DNA from: an uncultured Oligoflexia bacterium
Lineage (GTDB): Bacteria; Bdellovibrionota; Bacteriovoracia; Bacteriovoracales; Bacteriovoracaceae
Direction: 5' to 3'
Assembly: GCA_913058265.1 (NCBI GenBank)
Contig: CAJXPQ010000003.1
Span: forward strand, 124,001 to 188,000
Length of the DNA: 64,000 nt
In this document: positions 15,997-25,466 of the stretch, piece after piece
Position numbering within the stretch: the first letter of the stretch is position 1
Layout of the letters: each line of letters begins with the position of its first letter
The notes under the pieces: generated by a model
The model's input: the letters and a program-made list of their open reading frames with translations, nothing else
Databases searched by the model: none
Told to the model about the DNA's origin: nothing
Translations under genes and position numbers: made by a program

Positions 15997-16596
15997 ATGA
16001 AAAACAGGTGTCTGTGGCTTAAGCTTTCTAATAAGTTATATGTTGATTATCATGACTCTGAGTGGGGAAGGCCTGTTCATGACGATCAATTACTTTTTGA
16101 AATGTTAATTTTAGAGGGGGCGCAAGCGGGACTTAGTTGGGAAACCGTACTGAATAAGAGAGAGCACTATAAAAAAGTATTCCTGGACTTTGATATAGTG
16201 AAAGTATCAAAAATGTCTCAAAAAAAAGTTGAAAAATTACTCCAAGACCCGGGCATTATTCGAAACCGACTTAAAGTTGAATCAACGATTTCTAATGCAA
16301 AAATATTTTTACAAATACAGAAAGAATATGGATCATTTGATAAATACCTTTGGGCCTTTGTTAAAAATAAGCCAATCATAAATCACTTTGAATCATTAAA
16401 AGACTACCCTTCAAGAACTGACATAAGCGATATCATATCAAAAGATATGAAAAAGAAAGGTTTACGTTTTGTTGGAAGCACTATTGTCTACGCTTATATG
16501 CAGGCGACTGGGATGGTGCAAGATCATGGAGTTGATTGTTACCTCTATCAAAAGAAATTTAGAACACGGAGAGCCAATTTGGTGTCTAAAAAATAG
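15997..16596 (+). CDS. tag: DNA-3-methyladenine glycosylase I
   Basis: A 199-aa protein, the usual length for Tag. It has the N-terminal zinc Cys (MKNRCLWL), 'YVDYHDSEWGRPVHDDQLLFEML', and 'EGAQAGLSWETVLNKRE', whose Trp and Glu lie in the base pocket. C-terminal 'MVQDHGVDCYLYQ' supplies the other zinc ligands. It excises 3-methyladenine in base-excision repair. It is divergent from the large peptidoglycan-active protein. Translation probably begins at the first nucleotides of the mRNA, since the -10 is 6 nt before ATG. Confidence 0.95.
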   Translation: MKNRCLWLKLSNKLYVDYHDSEWGRPVHDDQLLFEMLILEGAQAGLSWETVLNKREHYKKVFLDFDIVKVSKMSQKKVEKLLQDPGIIRNRLKVESTISNAKIFLQIQKEYGSFDKYLWAFVKNKPIINHFESLKDYPSRTDISDIISKDMKKKGLRFVGSTIVYAYMQATGMVQDHGVDCYLYQKKFRTRRANLVSKK

Positions 16597-16706
16597 TCAG
16601 TTCAACTGATTTACCTCACAAAAGATTGATATTTCAATTATATATAGTCTCGAGAATAGCATTAAATTTTCTCCATATAGTATGAATAAACTTTTATGAG
16701 GTAATT

Positions 16707-18822
16707 ATGCTTAAACGTCTGTTTTTTCAGTTCACTATCACTGGTCTTGCTATTGGAGCTAGTACATCTAATGTATTTGCAATCTCTATGAATGACCTTG
16801 AAATTATTCCCAGAGAGGAGATGAAGGTTTGTCCTTTAGTTGGAACAAGATATCAAGAAATACTAAATTAAACTGGTCACCGCGAGCTATGATAGAGCCT
16901 GTGCATCTAAGGCTTTAACAACATTAGGTAACTTACAAAGTAATATAAAATCCATAAGCGCACTCTCTGAAAATGTTGATGCTTCAGATACAGAGAGTGG
17001 GATTAATATTGATGCCGAGCGGCTGCTTCCATTAATGGGCCCTTGGGAAATGTTTCCCAATTGCTTGCTGACAGGAAATGCCGAGATGAGTACGTTGAGA
17101 ATGGTTCCTTGCCAATTATTGCGGGTACTGTTTAGTCTATTTCAAATGTCGCCTTACTTGTTCCAAGTTCAAATAGTCTTACTATTGGAATCACTGGAAA
17201 TCTTCTTGCAACAACCTTAAATGTTTTGAATGACATTTGTACCCCCGACTTTGTCTGGGCCAAGGAAGAGGATAGAAAAGCCTTTTTAAGTTTTAATTGC
17301 TCATTTTGGGCGGTCAGAAAAAAAAATGAGAAATCTGGAATATTTAATATTAAAGATTATGAATACGAAAATAAGATTAAGACCTTAGAAGAAGAGCTTG
17401 CCGTTTTGCAGACAGATCGAAATGCAAGGTTCCCAAGAAGTATTGAATTAGAAGTTTTATTTATTAAAGAAAAAGAAGAGATTTTAAAGGCGCAGCAAGA
17501 GTTTGAAAAAAATACAATTTTACTCGTAAGCTCTACAGATGATGTTGAAGAGTTTTCAAGAATGAGTAGCAGAATCTCTGACTTACGTTCAAGTATTGAG
17601 GACTTAATAAAGGCTAAAGGTACTAGTTCCAATGAACTTAATTCAATGAAGTCAGTTGTGTTAACAAAATTGATTGCAACTTCTGCATTTATATCTGAAG
17701 CCATAAGCACTATTGAGCCTCAATAATCCAATTTTGGTGATCAAATTCGATATAATGTTGCTTTAGATTTCTTCGCAAAACAAACAGTCGAGGCTGCAAC
17801 GATATTATATAAAGCTGATTTGTCCAAGTTTTCGGAATTACTCGATGTTATTACAGGTCATGACTTTGCATTGAAAGAAATTTATCAAAACGGAATTTCA
17901 AATCGACTTCTTTTTGCAATTGTAGATAAGTTATATAATCAGAATAAAGTGATTGAGGATATTGCAAACAAGTTTGAAGGCGAAAGAGAGCGGTATCAAG
18001 ATGTTTATAGAGAAGAGCTAGACCTTGAGGTCGCTAGTCTTGCAAAACTCGATTTCCAAGTAGGAATGACGACTCAAAAAATTGCAGCATTCAAAGAAAT
18101 TATCGTTAGTGTCAGTGATGATAGCTATTCTATAAGTGATGAAAGCTCTAATGATTTACAGTCAATAGTAGATCTAGAAAAAAGAATACTAAACGTATTT
18201 ATGAAGTTTTCGGCTTTGACTATATTAATTATCTTGTAAATCTAAGTAAGACTGAGATATCAAATTTAAATAAGTATTACGAGGATCTAGATGTAGTTAA
18301 TACAATATCAAACTTTGAATACTTGAGACAAGATGAGCAAGTCAGAATGTGTAATGATTTTCGAAGAATGCATCGAATGTATGCTGGCAGTAATTTATCC
18401 TACGGAAGGAGCATTCGACTTTGCAATTACAAACCTAGATCTTTTTCACGGTGTTTACGATACAACATTTAGTTTTACTGATGATAGAAAGAAATTGAGA
18501 GATCATGCCTTCTCAGCTCTTTATGCTAGGCCCTTAATCCAGAAATTTAAAGATAGAAATGATTCTGATATCTCCGATATGGAAGATCTTACAAACGCTG
18601 CTGAAAATTTAGTTTACCCAATTAAAAAAGAAAAATGTCGCCTTGAGCGCAATAAAAAGGGCTCAGTTATTTATAAGAACGCGAATTTGTTCTGAAGAAT
18701 ATGATGCTGTGATATTCAAGAATTCAGATGGTATGGAAATGATAAAAAATGAAAAAGCTCGATCTAAAGTATTAAAGATTCAGAGAGCTATACAGAATAA
18801 ATGTTCTAAGCACATTATTTAG
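16707..18822 (+). pseudogene. decayed gene for a secreted helical protein of ~700 aa
   Basis: ATG 16707 opens with a good signal peptide (from MLKRLFFQ to NVFAIS), but the frame ends at TAA ~16867. Protein-like sequence continues in other frames. One runs from 16870 (VTASYDRACASKALTTLG). Another runs from ~17138 (NVALLVPSSNSLTIGITG) through 17226-17723 and, after TAA 17724-17726, in the same frame (SNFGDQIRYNVALDFF) to ~18190. Further shifts occur near 18200, 18370 and 18660. The last frame ends at TAG 18820-18822 (QNKCSKHII). That is about five frameshifts and one nonsense codon. Middle parts are coiled-coil-like (ENKIKTLEEELAVLQ). The family was not recognised. Confidence 0.75.
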
Positions 18823-18851
18823 TTGCCTGTTAACGCTGTGTTGAATATACT
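18823..18851 (+). promoter_or_regulatory. promoter of the B12-binding MerR gene, leaderless arrangement
   Basis: TTGCCT (18823-18828), 17 nt, TATACT (18846-18851), then 6 nt to ATG 18858. No ribosome site is present. A TGTTAAC-containing spacer may hold regulator sites, but no clear operator repeat is visible. Confidence 0.6.
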
Positions 18852-18857
18852 ACTCGC

Positions 18858-19817
18858 ATGAATAACTATAGTATCCAAGTAGTTTCACGTATGACTGGTA
18901 TAGGAATTCACACTCTTAGAGCTTGGGAGCGTAGGTACCAAGCAGTAGTCCCTGCCAGGCTAGATAATGGTCGACGTGCTTATAGTGAAGTCGATGTTGA
19001 GAAACTGCAACTTCTGGCCGAATTAACAAGGTTTGGGCATTCCATTAGTGATATCGCTAATCATGATATTGAGAAGTTAAAAAATGTATTAGAGCAAGTC
19101 AGCTCAAGTATTAATAATATTGAATCTTCATCTAACGATGCATCAGATAAAACTATTGATAGTGAATTCTCTCGTAGTGCCGAGGAAATTGTACAGCATA
19201 TCGTTATGGCAATTTCTGGCTATAAGCTTGATATTGTTTCTCATGAACTGCATAAGCTCAGGTACTTAACAGAACCAAAAGTACTCGTTTTTGATATACT
19301 TATTCCCTTAATTCGTGACATTGGTCTAAGAGTTGACCGTAAGGAGCTAAGTATTGCTCAAGAGCATGCGCTAACTTCTATTCTAAAGTCCCATATTGGA
19401 ACATACCTCTATCAAAGTTATGAGAGTAAAAAACATGCTAAAAATGTAAAAGTTTTATTTGCTACTCCTCAGGGGGATTTACATGAATTTGGAATCCAAC
19501 TGGCCGCTATGCTTGCTGTAGAGCATGATTTAGAATTTTATGTATTAGGACCCAACTTGCCGGCCCAAAGTCTAATTGAAGCTTCTGTTGGGCTTAACGC
19601 AGACATTATAATTTTAGGAACTACAGGCTCTACTCAATCTCCATCTGCCTATGAACTAAACAAATATTTTGATGATATCCTCATAAATCTTGGTGCGAGG
19701 CAGCAATTGTGGGTTGGTGGTACGGGCGTTTATGATTATGATGCTTATAAAGATGTTCCAAACTTTAAGGCGATCCTTAGTCTTGAACAACTTAATGAAG
19801 AGTTGACCATAGTCTAA
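18858..19817 (+). CDS. MerR-family regulator with cobalamin-binding domain (CarH/LitR-like)
   Basis: A 319-aa protein. Residues 1-75 are a MerR winged helix ('VVSRMTGIGIHTLRAWERRY'). Residues ~105-190 are the helical cap of B12-binding regulators, with Glu169-His170 in 'IAQEHALTS' matching E141-H142 of Thermus CarH. Residues ~197-315 are a cobalamin Rossmann domain, with the lower-ligand motif D-x-H-x-x-G as DLHEFG (His209). CarH-type proteins repress in the dark with adenosylcobalamin and release DNA in light. Here the Trp that covers the upper face of B12 (10 residues before the Glu) is Val159, so light sensing may be altered or lost. The next gene is a lipocalin, a common LitR target. Confidence 0.85.
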   Translation: MNNYSIQVVSRMTGIGIHTLRAWERRYQAVVPARLDNGRRAYSEVDVEKLQLLAELTRFGHSISDIANHDIEKLKNVLEQVSSSINNIESSSNDASDKTIDSEFSRSAEEIVQHIVMAISGYKLDIVSHELHKLRYLTEPKVLVFDILIPLIRDIGLRVDRKELSIAQEHALTSILKSHIGTYLYQSYESKKHAKNVKVLFATPQGDLHEFGIQLAAMLAVEHDLEFYVLGPNLPAQSLIEASVGLNADIIILGTTGSTQSPSAYELNKYFDDILINLGARQQLWVGGTGVYDYDAYKDVPNFKAILSLEQLNEELTIV

Positions 19818-19829
19818 CTTTTGTATAAT
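19803..19829 (+). promoter_or_regulatory. promoter of the second lipocalin
   Basis: TTGACC (19803-19808) and a consensus TATAAT (19824-19829) are 15 nt apart and begin inside the last codons of the regulator gene. A 15-nt spacer is short for sigma-70 but is usual for promoters activated by MerR-type distortion in the opposite sense, so regulation is possible but not shown. Confidence 0.45.
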
Positions 19830-19883
19830 GCGGTGTAGCTTATCTCGTAGGGACATGCTATATGCTTATTGTACGGAGGTTCT

Positions 19884-20399
19884 ATGAAAAAAATTACTTT
19901 AATTTCAATGTTTTTAATGTCATTCCAATTATTTGCAGCAAAGCCACTACCAACTGTGGATTATGTAGACTTAGATAAGTTTGTAGGGAAGTGGGTTACT
20001 ATAACCTCATTACCACAAATCTTTACTAGAGGTTGCTTGTACCAAACAGCAGATTATGCAATCAATGAGGAATCAAACGTTAGTGTTTTGAATACTTGTA
20101 TAAAAAGAAATAAGTTAAAGAAAATTTGGGGTGTTGCAACTGTTGATGATTTAACAACCAATGCAGATCTTACAGTTCACTTTCGCTTATTCTGGGGACT
20201 TCTAAACGTAGAGGGTGACTATAAAGTTATTGCTCTTGATGATGAGTACAAATACATAATGGTTGGGGGAGAGGATAGAAAATCTCTTTGGATCATGTCT
20301 CGAGATAAAACTATTCCTGCAGAAGTCCTGGAAGAGTATAAAGATATCGCTGAAGGTTATGGATTTAATACAAAAAGGTTATCAGACTCTATTTTTTAA
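19884..20399 (+). CDS. periplasmic Blc-type lipocalin, not lipidated
   Basis: The start is at ATG 19884 after the strong ribosome site GGAGG. The signal peptide MKKITLISMFLMSFQLFA has no lipobox Cys, unlike the lipocalin at 5067. 'VDLDKFVGKWVTITSLPQ' carries the lipocalin GxW motif and 'KYIMVGGEDRKSLWIMSRD' the C-terminal signature. Two cysteines (GCLYQ, NTCIK) could form a disulfide. It probably binds lipids in the periplasm. It follows the B12-binding regulator and overlaps the downstream convergent pseudogene by 11 nt. Confidence 0.85.
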   Translation: MKKITLISMFLMSFQLFAAKPLPTVDYVDLDKFVGKWVTITSLPQIFTRGCLYQTADYAINEESNVSVLNTCIKRNKLKKIWGVATVDDLTTNADLTVHFRLFWGLLNVEGDYKVIALDDEYKYIMVGGEDRKSLWIMSRDKTIPAEVLEEYKDIAEGYGFNTKRLSDSIF

Positions 20400-21130
20400 T
20401 AAAGTCTTCTTTTTTTGTATTGATAAATAAACTCCATATTTTATCAAACTCAGTGTATCTGGCCATCAGCTCTAATGTTCTACCAATTGCATGGCGGCCA
20501 AATACCACTTCTTGAAACTCTTCATGAGTCTCTAGTAGTGGCAATTCTTGTCGAATCTTATCGGTAATTATACCATCTTTTAATTCTGGAAACTCTGACT
20601 CAAGGATACGAAGCATGTTTTTTGCGTTCCTTTTTGGAGCGAGATAAGCCTTCATCAATTTATAGAATAAATAACCACAAAGCTTTCTCTTCCAGCTCGC
20701 AGCATCGTTATAAAATGCATCAAGAAAAATTTCATCCATTTGGTGGTGTCTAATTTCATCTTTCATATGAAAGTAATGGACCTGCCAGAATTGTAAATCA
20801 AGTTTCGTCTTATCCTTTTGATAAGACTTTTGATACTTTTTGGAAAAATCTAATGTTCTTTCTTCAAAGAACAATGCCAACCAAATCCATACAAGAAATT
20901 TTTGATTATATTTAGTAATAGTATCAAAGAAAAAGGCCTGTATCCAATGAAAGAAGTATCGGCTCTCTATGAGATTCTACTCTCTCGCTAATATTTTTAG
21001 CAAAGAGCTGGGATTTCTCGATAATATCTGAGTAGTTTAAGGCATGGGTGAGTTGATATCTTTCATAGAAATGTGTCAGTTCAGCATCTGAACTTTTATT
21101 GTTTAATAAAATATCAATAATATTACTCAA
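20389..21130 (-). pseudogene. AurF-like di-iron oxygenase, broken by one frameshift
   Basis: Two frames together make ~245 aa. The first starts at TTG 21130, whose first codons overlap the stop of the HMG-CoA reductase gene, and stays in frame to about 20975. The second continues NLIESRYFFHWIQAFFFDTI through 'ALFFEERTLDF' to the end at 20389. The join falls near a GAGAGAG run, a likely slip site. Di-iron ligand candidates are Glu in FFEERT and the H-x3-E-x2-H set in 'HMKDEIRHH', as in p-aminobenzoate N-oxygenase AurF. Known relatives oxidise amines or aliphatic carbons. If the frameshift is a sequencing error, this is an intact enzyme. It lies downstream of the HMGR fusion in the same operon. 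Confidence 0.5.
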
Positions 21131-23459
21131 GCTCTTTCTCCAAAATATCAATTAACTTTATAGTTGAAAAATAAACATGTTGTAGGAAAGGGTATTGGTT
21201 AATAATATTTCCGATCATGTAGAATGTGACTCTATCAATTAAGAACTCATATGCACAAACAAGCACACCTTTCTTCCAGTCCTTAAGAGACATCTCAACA
21301 TCAGTGTGATTAGAAAAAACACTATAGTGTCTCTTTATGAGGTGATCAATTTCTTCAAAAGTTGTATGCTCACTTATCGTAAACGCCATAAACTCGAAGA
21401 AATCTCTTTGAGGAGGTCCTACTTCACAAAGCTCCCAATCATAAATACAAGGAATATTATCTTTTAAACAAATATTTCGAGGACTACAATCGTTATGGAT
21501 AAAAGTCCTTGGAAGTTCAGCGTAGTCCTCATACCAAGTGTCGATAGATGAGATAATATTTATGATTCTATCTCTGTCTAGATCCGTAAGCCATGATAGG
21601 GCACTATGAGCTTCATTTGTGATCATGACATAGAAAGGTGCTAGCTTTATTTTTTCTTCTAATTCTAAAAGAGAACTCGTGATTGGTGGCGGGGAGTTAT
21701 AGTAATCACCGTGAATTTCACCAATGGCAGTGATAACTTTTTCTTTGTCTTCAATGGACCAAGATTCAGGATTATTTTCTGAATTTAAATGTGTAATATT
21801 AGTATCTAGATATTCCATCAGTACTGCATGAATCTCTCTCTCTGGTATCTGAGCTATACCCCAAATTTTAGGGATATACTGTGAATGAGTATTCGAAAGA
21901 GATTTGTAAGCAATGATTTCTTTTTTATGTGAGTGCTTAAAAGCATTTTTATCTTTCCAAAGGAGACCATATGATTTCTTCAGTTCTGGTGAAACTAGAC
22001 CAGCGATAATTTCAAAGCCTTGGAGAATCTCGTCATCAAGAGGCTTTAGTTTTAAGATTACTTTCGCTTTTACTTTATCTTTAAAGTTTAGCTGGAATGG
22101 GTAGAAGCCTATGGGTTTATTTGAAACCTTTGATGTTATTTCAGATACGATACCATTACTAACCATAAAATCTTCGGTCCTATTTGCAATTTCAAGGTTT
22201 TCTATTGCAAAATGCGTAGCTAAGAAATTAGTGTCTAGCTCAAATTCTTTGAGCCATTCAATAGGTCTATTCCTCCCAAGCCTTTCGTGAGAGGTTGCAA
22301 ATTGACCACTCACTACAGCCGACATTGTTGAGAGCTCTAGGCCGAGAGCGTAGCCAGCGATAATCTTTGCCAGCCTCTTTACTTTACCTTTACCGTCACA
22401 TCCTAAAACTTTTAACACTTCTTTTGGACCCACCAAGCCTGTTCCGCCACCAACGGTTCCGATAACTAGTGATGGAAGAGTTATAGCGCAGTAAAGTCCA
22501 GTCTCAGTAAGCTCCATTTGTAGAATACCAACGGCTGACTCATGGATACAGGCCAAGTCTTGCCCTGTCGATGCGAAGAATGCAGCAATGGCGTTAGCTA
22601 CATTCACGTTATAACCAATCATCCCGTCATTTATGGCAACGGCATTGGCCTTAAGATACAATTCTAAAATGTTTTTTGAACTAGTTTTTAATACCGTTTG
22701 AATCACATTTTCAGAAACATGGCAATCAGCTATAACTCTAATTCCACGAGTACTTATTCGTGACTTAGCGCTAAGCTTTTTATCACTTGAGCCATTGGCT
22801 TCGATTAAAAACTTATGTATTTCATCTTGATTATTGCATTTTTCATTATAAGTTTTCTCAATCCAGAGGCAGGCATTCCAGGTACAAGTAGTGGTCATAT
22901 TCTGTCCGCTAGCATCGCCAGTCTCATAATCAAATTTTAGATGAATATCTCGCCCATAAATTTGAGGATCAAGTTGTACAAGCTCAGCATAGTTGGAATA
23001 TTTCTTTGTTTCTGCTTTTATACGATCATAATTTTCGCTGATCCACTGTGCAAAATTTTCTGCATTAACCATGATATTAAAACTAAATACTGGACACCTT
23101 GACATTCGTTGTCTTATGACTTTACCGTAATAGCCACCTGAGAGTGTTATAGCAAATGCACCTCTACTCATAGAGGCCACTAGTGCTCCTTCGCTTGTGG
23201 CAACTGGTGCATGAATCATTTCACTGGATCCATCTTTGTGATTTAGCTTTATGGGACTGAGCATACCGATAGGAATTTCAATACCACCGATAAACCCTTC
23301 AATATTTCCACTAATTTTTTTTATGTCAAAATCAGTTTTTTTGATATGTTTTAGCTCATACCCAGTGTGAGATTCAACGAAGTTGATGCGATCAACTCTT
23401 CCTTCTTCGGTATTTGCCATATTCATTTTCGGTGCTTTTGTTTCTTTTTTACTAGTCAT
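21123..23459 (-). CDS. HMG-CoA reductase fused to an aminoglycoside-phosphotransferase-like kinase
   Basis: A 778-aa fusion. Residues ~45-400 are a class I-like HMG-CoA reductase with all four catalytic residues: Glu90 (TSEGALVAS), Lys227 (SSDKK), Asp301 (TGQDLA) and His391 (ATSHERLG). The strongly conserved 'LPSLVIGTVGGGTGL' is also present. It would reduce HMG-CoA to mevalonate. Residues ~450-778 are an APH/choline-kinase-like domain: 'VLMEYLDTN', catalytic 'IHNDCSPRN' (Asp657) and 'CIYDWELCEVGPPQRDF' for Mg2+. I know no described HMGR with this partner. The gene lies between a small gene and the AurF-like pseudogene, all on the minus strand. Confidence 0.85.
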   Translation of the reverse strand: MTSKKETKAPKMNMANTEEGRVDRINFVESHTGYELKHIKKTDFDIKKISGNIEGFIGGIEIPIGMLSPIKLNHKDGSSEMIHAPVATSEGALVASMSRGAFAITLSGGYYGKVIRQRMSRCPVFSFNIMVNAENFAQWISENYDRIKAETKKYSNYAELVQLDPQIYGRDIHLKFDYETGDASGQNMTTTCTWNACLWIEKTYNEKCNNQDEIHKFLIEANGSSDKKLSAKSRISTRGIRVIADCHVSENVIQTVLKTSSKNILELYLKANAVAINDGMIGYNVNVANAIAAFFASTGQDLACIHESAVGILQMELTETGLYCAITLPSLVIGTVGGGTGLVGPKEVLKVLGCDGKGKVKRLAKIIAGYALGLELSTMSAVVSGQFATSHERLGRNRPIEWLKEFELDTNFLATHFAIENLEIANRTEDFMVSNGIVSEITSKVSNKPIGFYPFQLNFKDKVKAKVILKLKPLDDEILQGFEIIAGLVSPELKKSYGLLWKDKNAFKHSHKKEIIAYKSLSNTHSQYIPKIWGIAQIPEREIHAVLMEYLDTNITHLNSENNPESWSIEDKEKVITAIGEIHGDYYNSPPPITSSLLELEEKIKLAPFYVMITNEAHSALSWLTDLDRDRIINIISSIDTWYEDYAELPRTFIHNDCSPRNICLKDNIPCIYDWELCEVGPPQRDFFEFMAFTISEHTTFEEIDHLIKRHYSVFSNHTDVEMSLKDWKKGVLVCAYEFLIDRVTFYMIGNIINQYPFLQHVYFSTIKLIDILEKELE

Positions 23460-23467
23460 ATTGAGAC

Positions 23468-23845
23468 CTAAAATTCCTTTATATAAAGAGCATATTCTTT
23501 CGTATGATCAGAAAATTCTTTGGCAAGCATTGCAGGGTAGTTATCTTCTGCCATAAGACAACAGACATACTTTTTATAGTGTTGAAACGCATTGGGAGTA
23601 ATCTCTAACATCATTCTAATAAGTAAAAAACCCATGTTTGCATGTTCTTTCACCATTCCCACTGTTTTTAGTAAGAGAGTTGCTTCTTCTGCATTATCAA
23701 TATAGTTTTTGAAGTTCAGGTCAGTTATACCAAACCCTTTTCTTATTAGATCATAATAGTTTGGAAAATTGATAATTGTGCCAACAATTTCACCGTTATA
23801 ACTCATAATAAAGGAACCTTTTTTATTATTATGCCTATATCGCAA
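23468..23845 (-). CDS. hypothetical protein, possibly a degenerate GNAT domain
   Basis: A 125-aa protein 8 nt upstream of the HMGR fusion and presumably cotranscribed with it. 'GSFIMSYNGEIVGTIINFPNYYDLIRKG' resembles the strand-turn-strand of GNAT acetyltransferases (usually 'xxxVAExxGxxVGFxxGLPD'), and 'NAFQHYKKYVCCLMAEDNYPAM' could be the last strands. The acetyl-CoA loop (R/QxxGxG/A) is not seen; 'EHANMGFLLIRMM' sits in its place. It may be a non-catalytic relative or a 5'-truncated gene. The start is uncertain. I do not assign a function. Confidence 0.45.
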   Translation of the reverse strand: MRYRHNNKKGSFIMSYNGEIVGTIINFPNYYDLIRKGFGITDLNFKNYIDNAEEATLLLKTVGMVKEHANMGFLLIRMMLEITPNAFQHYKKYVCCLMAEDNYPAMLAKEFSDHTKEYALYIKEF

Positions 23846-23850
23846 AGCTT

Positions 23851-23879
23851 TTACTATTAGTATTTTATCTTGTTATAAT
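23851..23879 (+). promoter_or_regulatory. promoter of the AMP-ligase gene, nearly leaderless
   Basis: TTACTA (23851-23856), 17 nt, and consensus TATAAT (23874-23879). The TTG at 23885 begins 5 nt after the -10, so RNA synthesis would start about at the initiation codon. No ribosome site is present. Confidence 0.45.
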
Positions 23880-23884
23880 TAGTT

Positions 23885-25466
23885 TTGGATATTGAAGATT
23901 TACGAGATAAGCTAGAGCATTCTGGGATTCCAAATAATAATAATTATTATGCTTTTAAGCAAATTAATGCACACCCTGACAAGGTTGCCTTAAAATATCC
24001 AACCATTGAAAATAATAATGTTATATACAGAGAACTTACCTTTAACCAGTTTCGTACAGAGTCTTTGAGATGGGCAAATGGCCTAATATTAGAAGGGTTT
24101 AAGGTCGGTGATAGAATCATTCTTCTTTTTCCTGTTTCAGTTGAGTTGTACCAAGTCATTTTTGCTTGCTTCCATCTTGGTATCACACCAGTCTTTGTTG
24201 ATTTAAGTATGGGAACAAGAAAATTAATTCAGGCAATAAAGGATTCTAAGGCAAAAGGAATCTTCTCCATTGATAAGCTTTTAAAATTCAAATATTTCAT
24301 TCCTGCTATGTGGGGGAAAAAATGTTTTAGCCTAGATCGTAAACGCTTTTTGATAAAGAATCTTTCAGATCTTTACACAGACAGTTGCTACTCGAAAAAT
24401 CAATTAGAATTAGATAACAAGACGACAGCACTCATTACTTTTACCAGTGGATCTACTGGAAAGCCTAAGGGTGCAAACAGGACAATAGAAGTTTTATTAA
24501 ATCAAAAAATCGTATCTGAATATATGTGGCCACATAATAAAAATGAAATTGATATGCCGGCTTTCCCTATGATTGTCCTACAAAATCTAGGTTGTGGAGT
24601 GAGCTCTGTCTTACCAGCGATAGATTTTCAGAACTTTTTAGAGATGAAGCCTGAGATCGTATATTCACAGCTACTGAATCAAAAAGTTTCTAGATTTAGT
24701 GCTCAACCTTTTTTTATTGAGCATCTCTGTGACTATATGCTCGAATCTAAACTCGACACCCCAACATCTATTAGGTCCATTGTTATTGGTGGGGCCGTAG
24801 TATCTAAAAGACTGTGTAAAAAAATTCAATCTGCATTTAGTAATATTGAAGTTAATATCGTTTATGGCTCAACTGAAGCGGAACCGATTGCACATGCAAG
24901 TATTGAAGAATTTTTAAGTAGCGATTCAAGGGGGCTGCTTCTAGGAAAAGTTGTTGAATCTCTGAGAGTTAAAATTCTAAGTATTAATAAAGAGCCGATT
25001 GATATTTCTGATGATTGCTACTGGCAAAATTGGAGAAATTATTTTATGTGGCCCTCATGTGATCACAGAGTATATTGATCGTCATCCAGCTAATGATGAG
25101 CTAAAGCTTAAGGACAGTAACGGCAATATCTGGCATCGTACAGGAGATATAGGGTATTTCTGTGAATCTGGGAATCTCTGGTTAGTTGGAAGGATAAAAG
25201 ATCAAATAACATCAAAGTCAGGACCCATCCCTTGTTATGACCTAGAAGAGGATTTATCATGGAAACTGAATATTGATAAATCAGCATTTGTTGATTCTTT
25301 GAATACTTTATTTATTCAGGGGCATTATAATGAAGCAGAAGTTCTATCTTTCCTGAAAGACCATGGCATTGAGCACTTTAAAATTCATTCAGTGGATAAC
25401 ATTCCCGTTGATAAAAGACATTTCTCTAGAGTTGATCGATCAGAGTTAATAAAACTATTTAGTTAA
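23885..25466 (+). pseudogene. OleC-like AMP-dependent acyl ligase, broken by one frameshift
   Basis: The first frame (TTG 23885 to ~25015) and the second (~25015 to 25466) together give ~526 aa, a normal length for the family. A one-base loss in 'GATGATTGCTACTGG' breaks the join; the unshifted reading would continue ATGKIGEIILCGP. The ANL motifs are complete: P-loop 'TFTSGSTGKPKGANRT', 'VYGSTEAEP', 'HRTGDIGYF' and 'GRIKDQI'. The end 'PVDKRHFSRVDRSEL' resembles the PVDxRHxxK element of OleC, the beta-lactone synthetase/ligase of olefin biosynthesis, rather than the usual GK lysine. It is divergent from the HMGR operon. If the frameshift is an error, the enzyme is intact. Confidence 0.65.

Noticed and set aside
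23885-25466. Programmed frameshift in the AMP ligase
   Set aside because: No slippery heptamer or stimulatory structure is visible near 25015, and neighbours carry similar single-base lesions.
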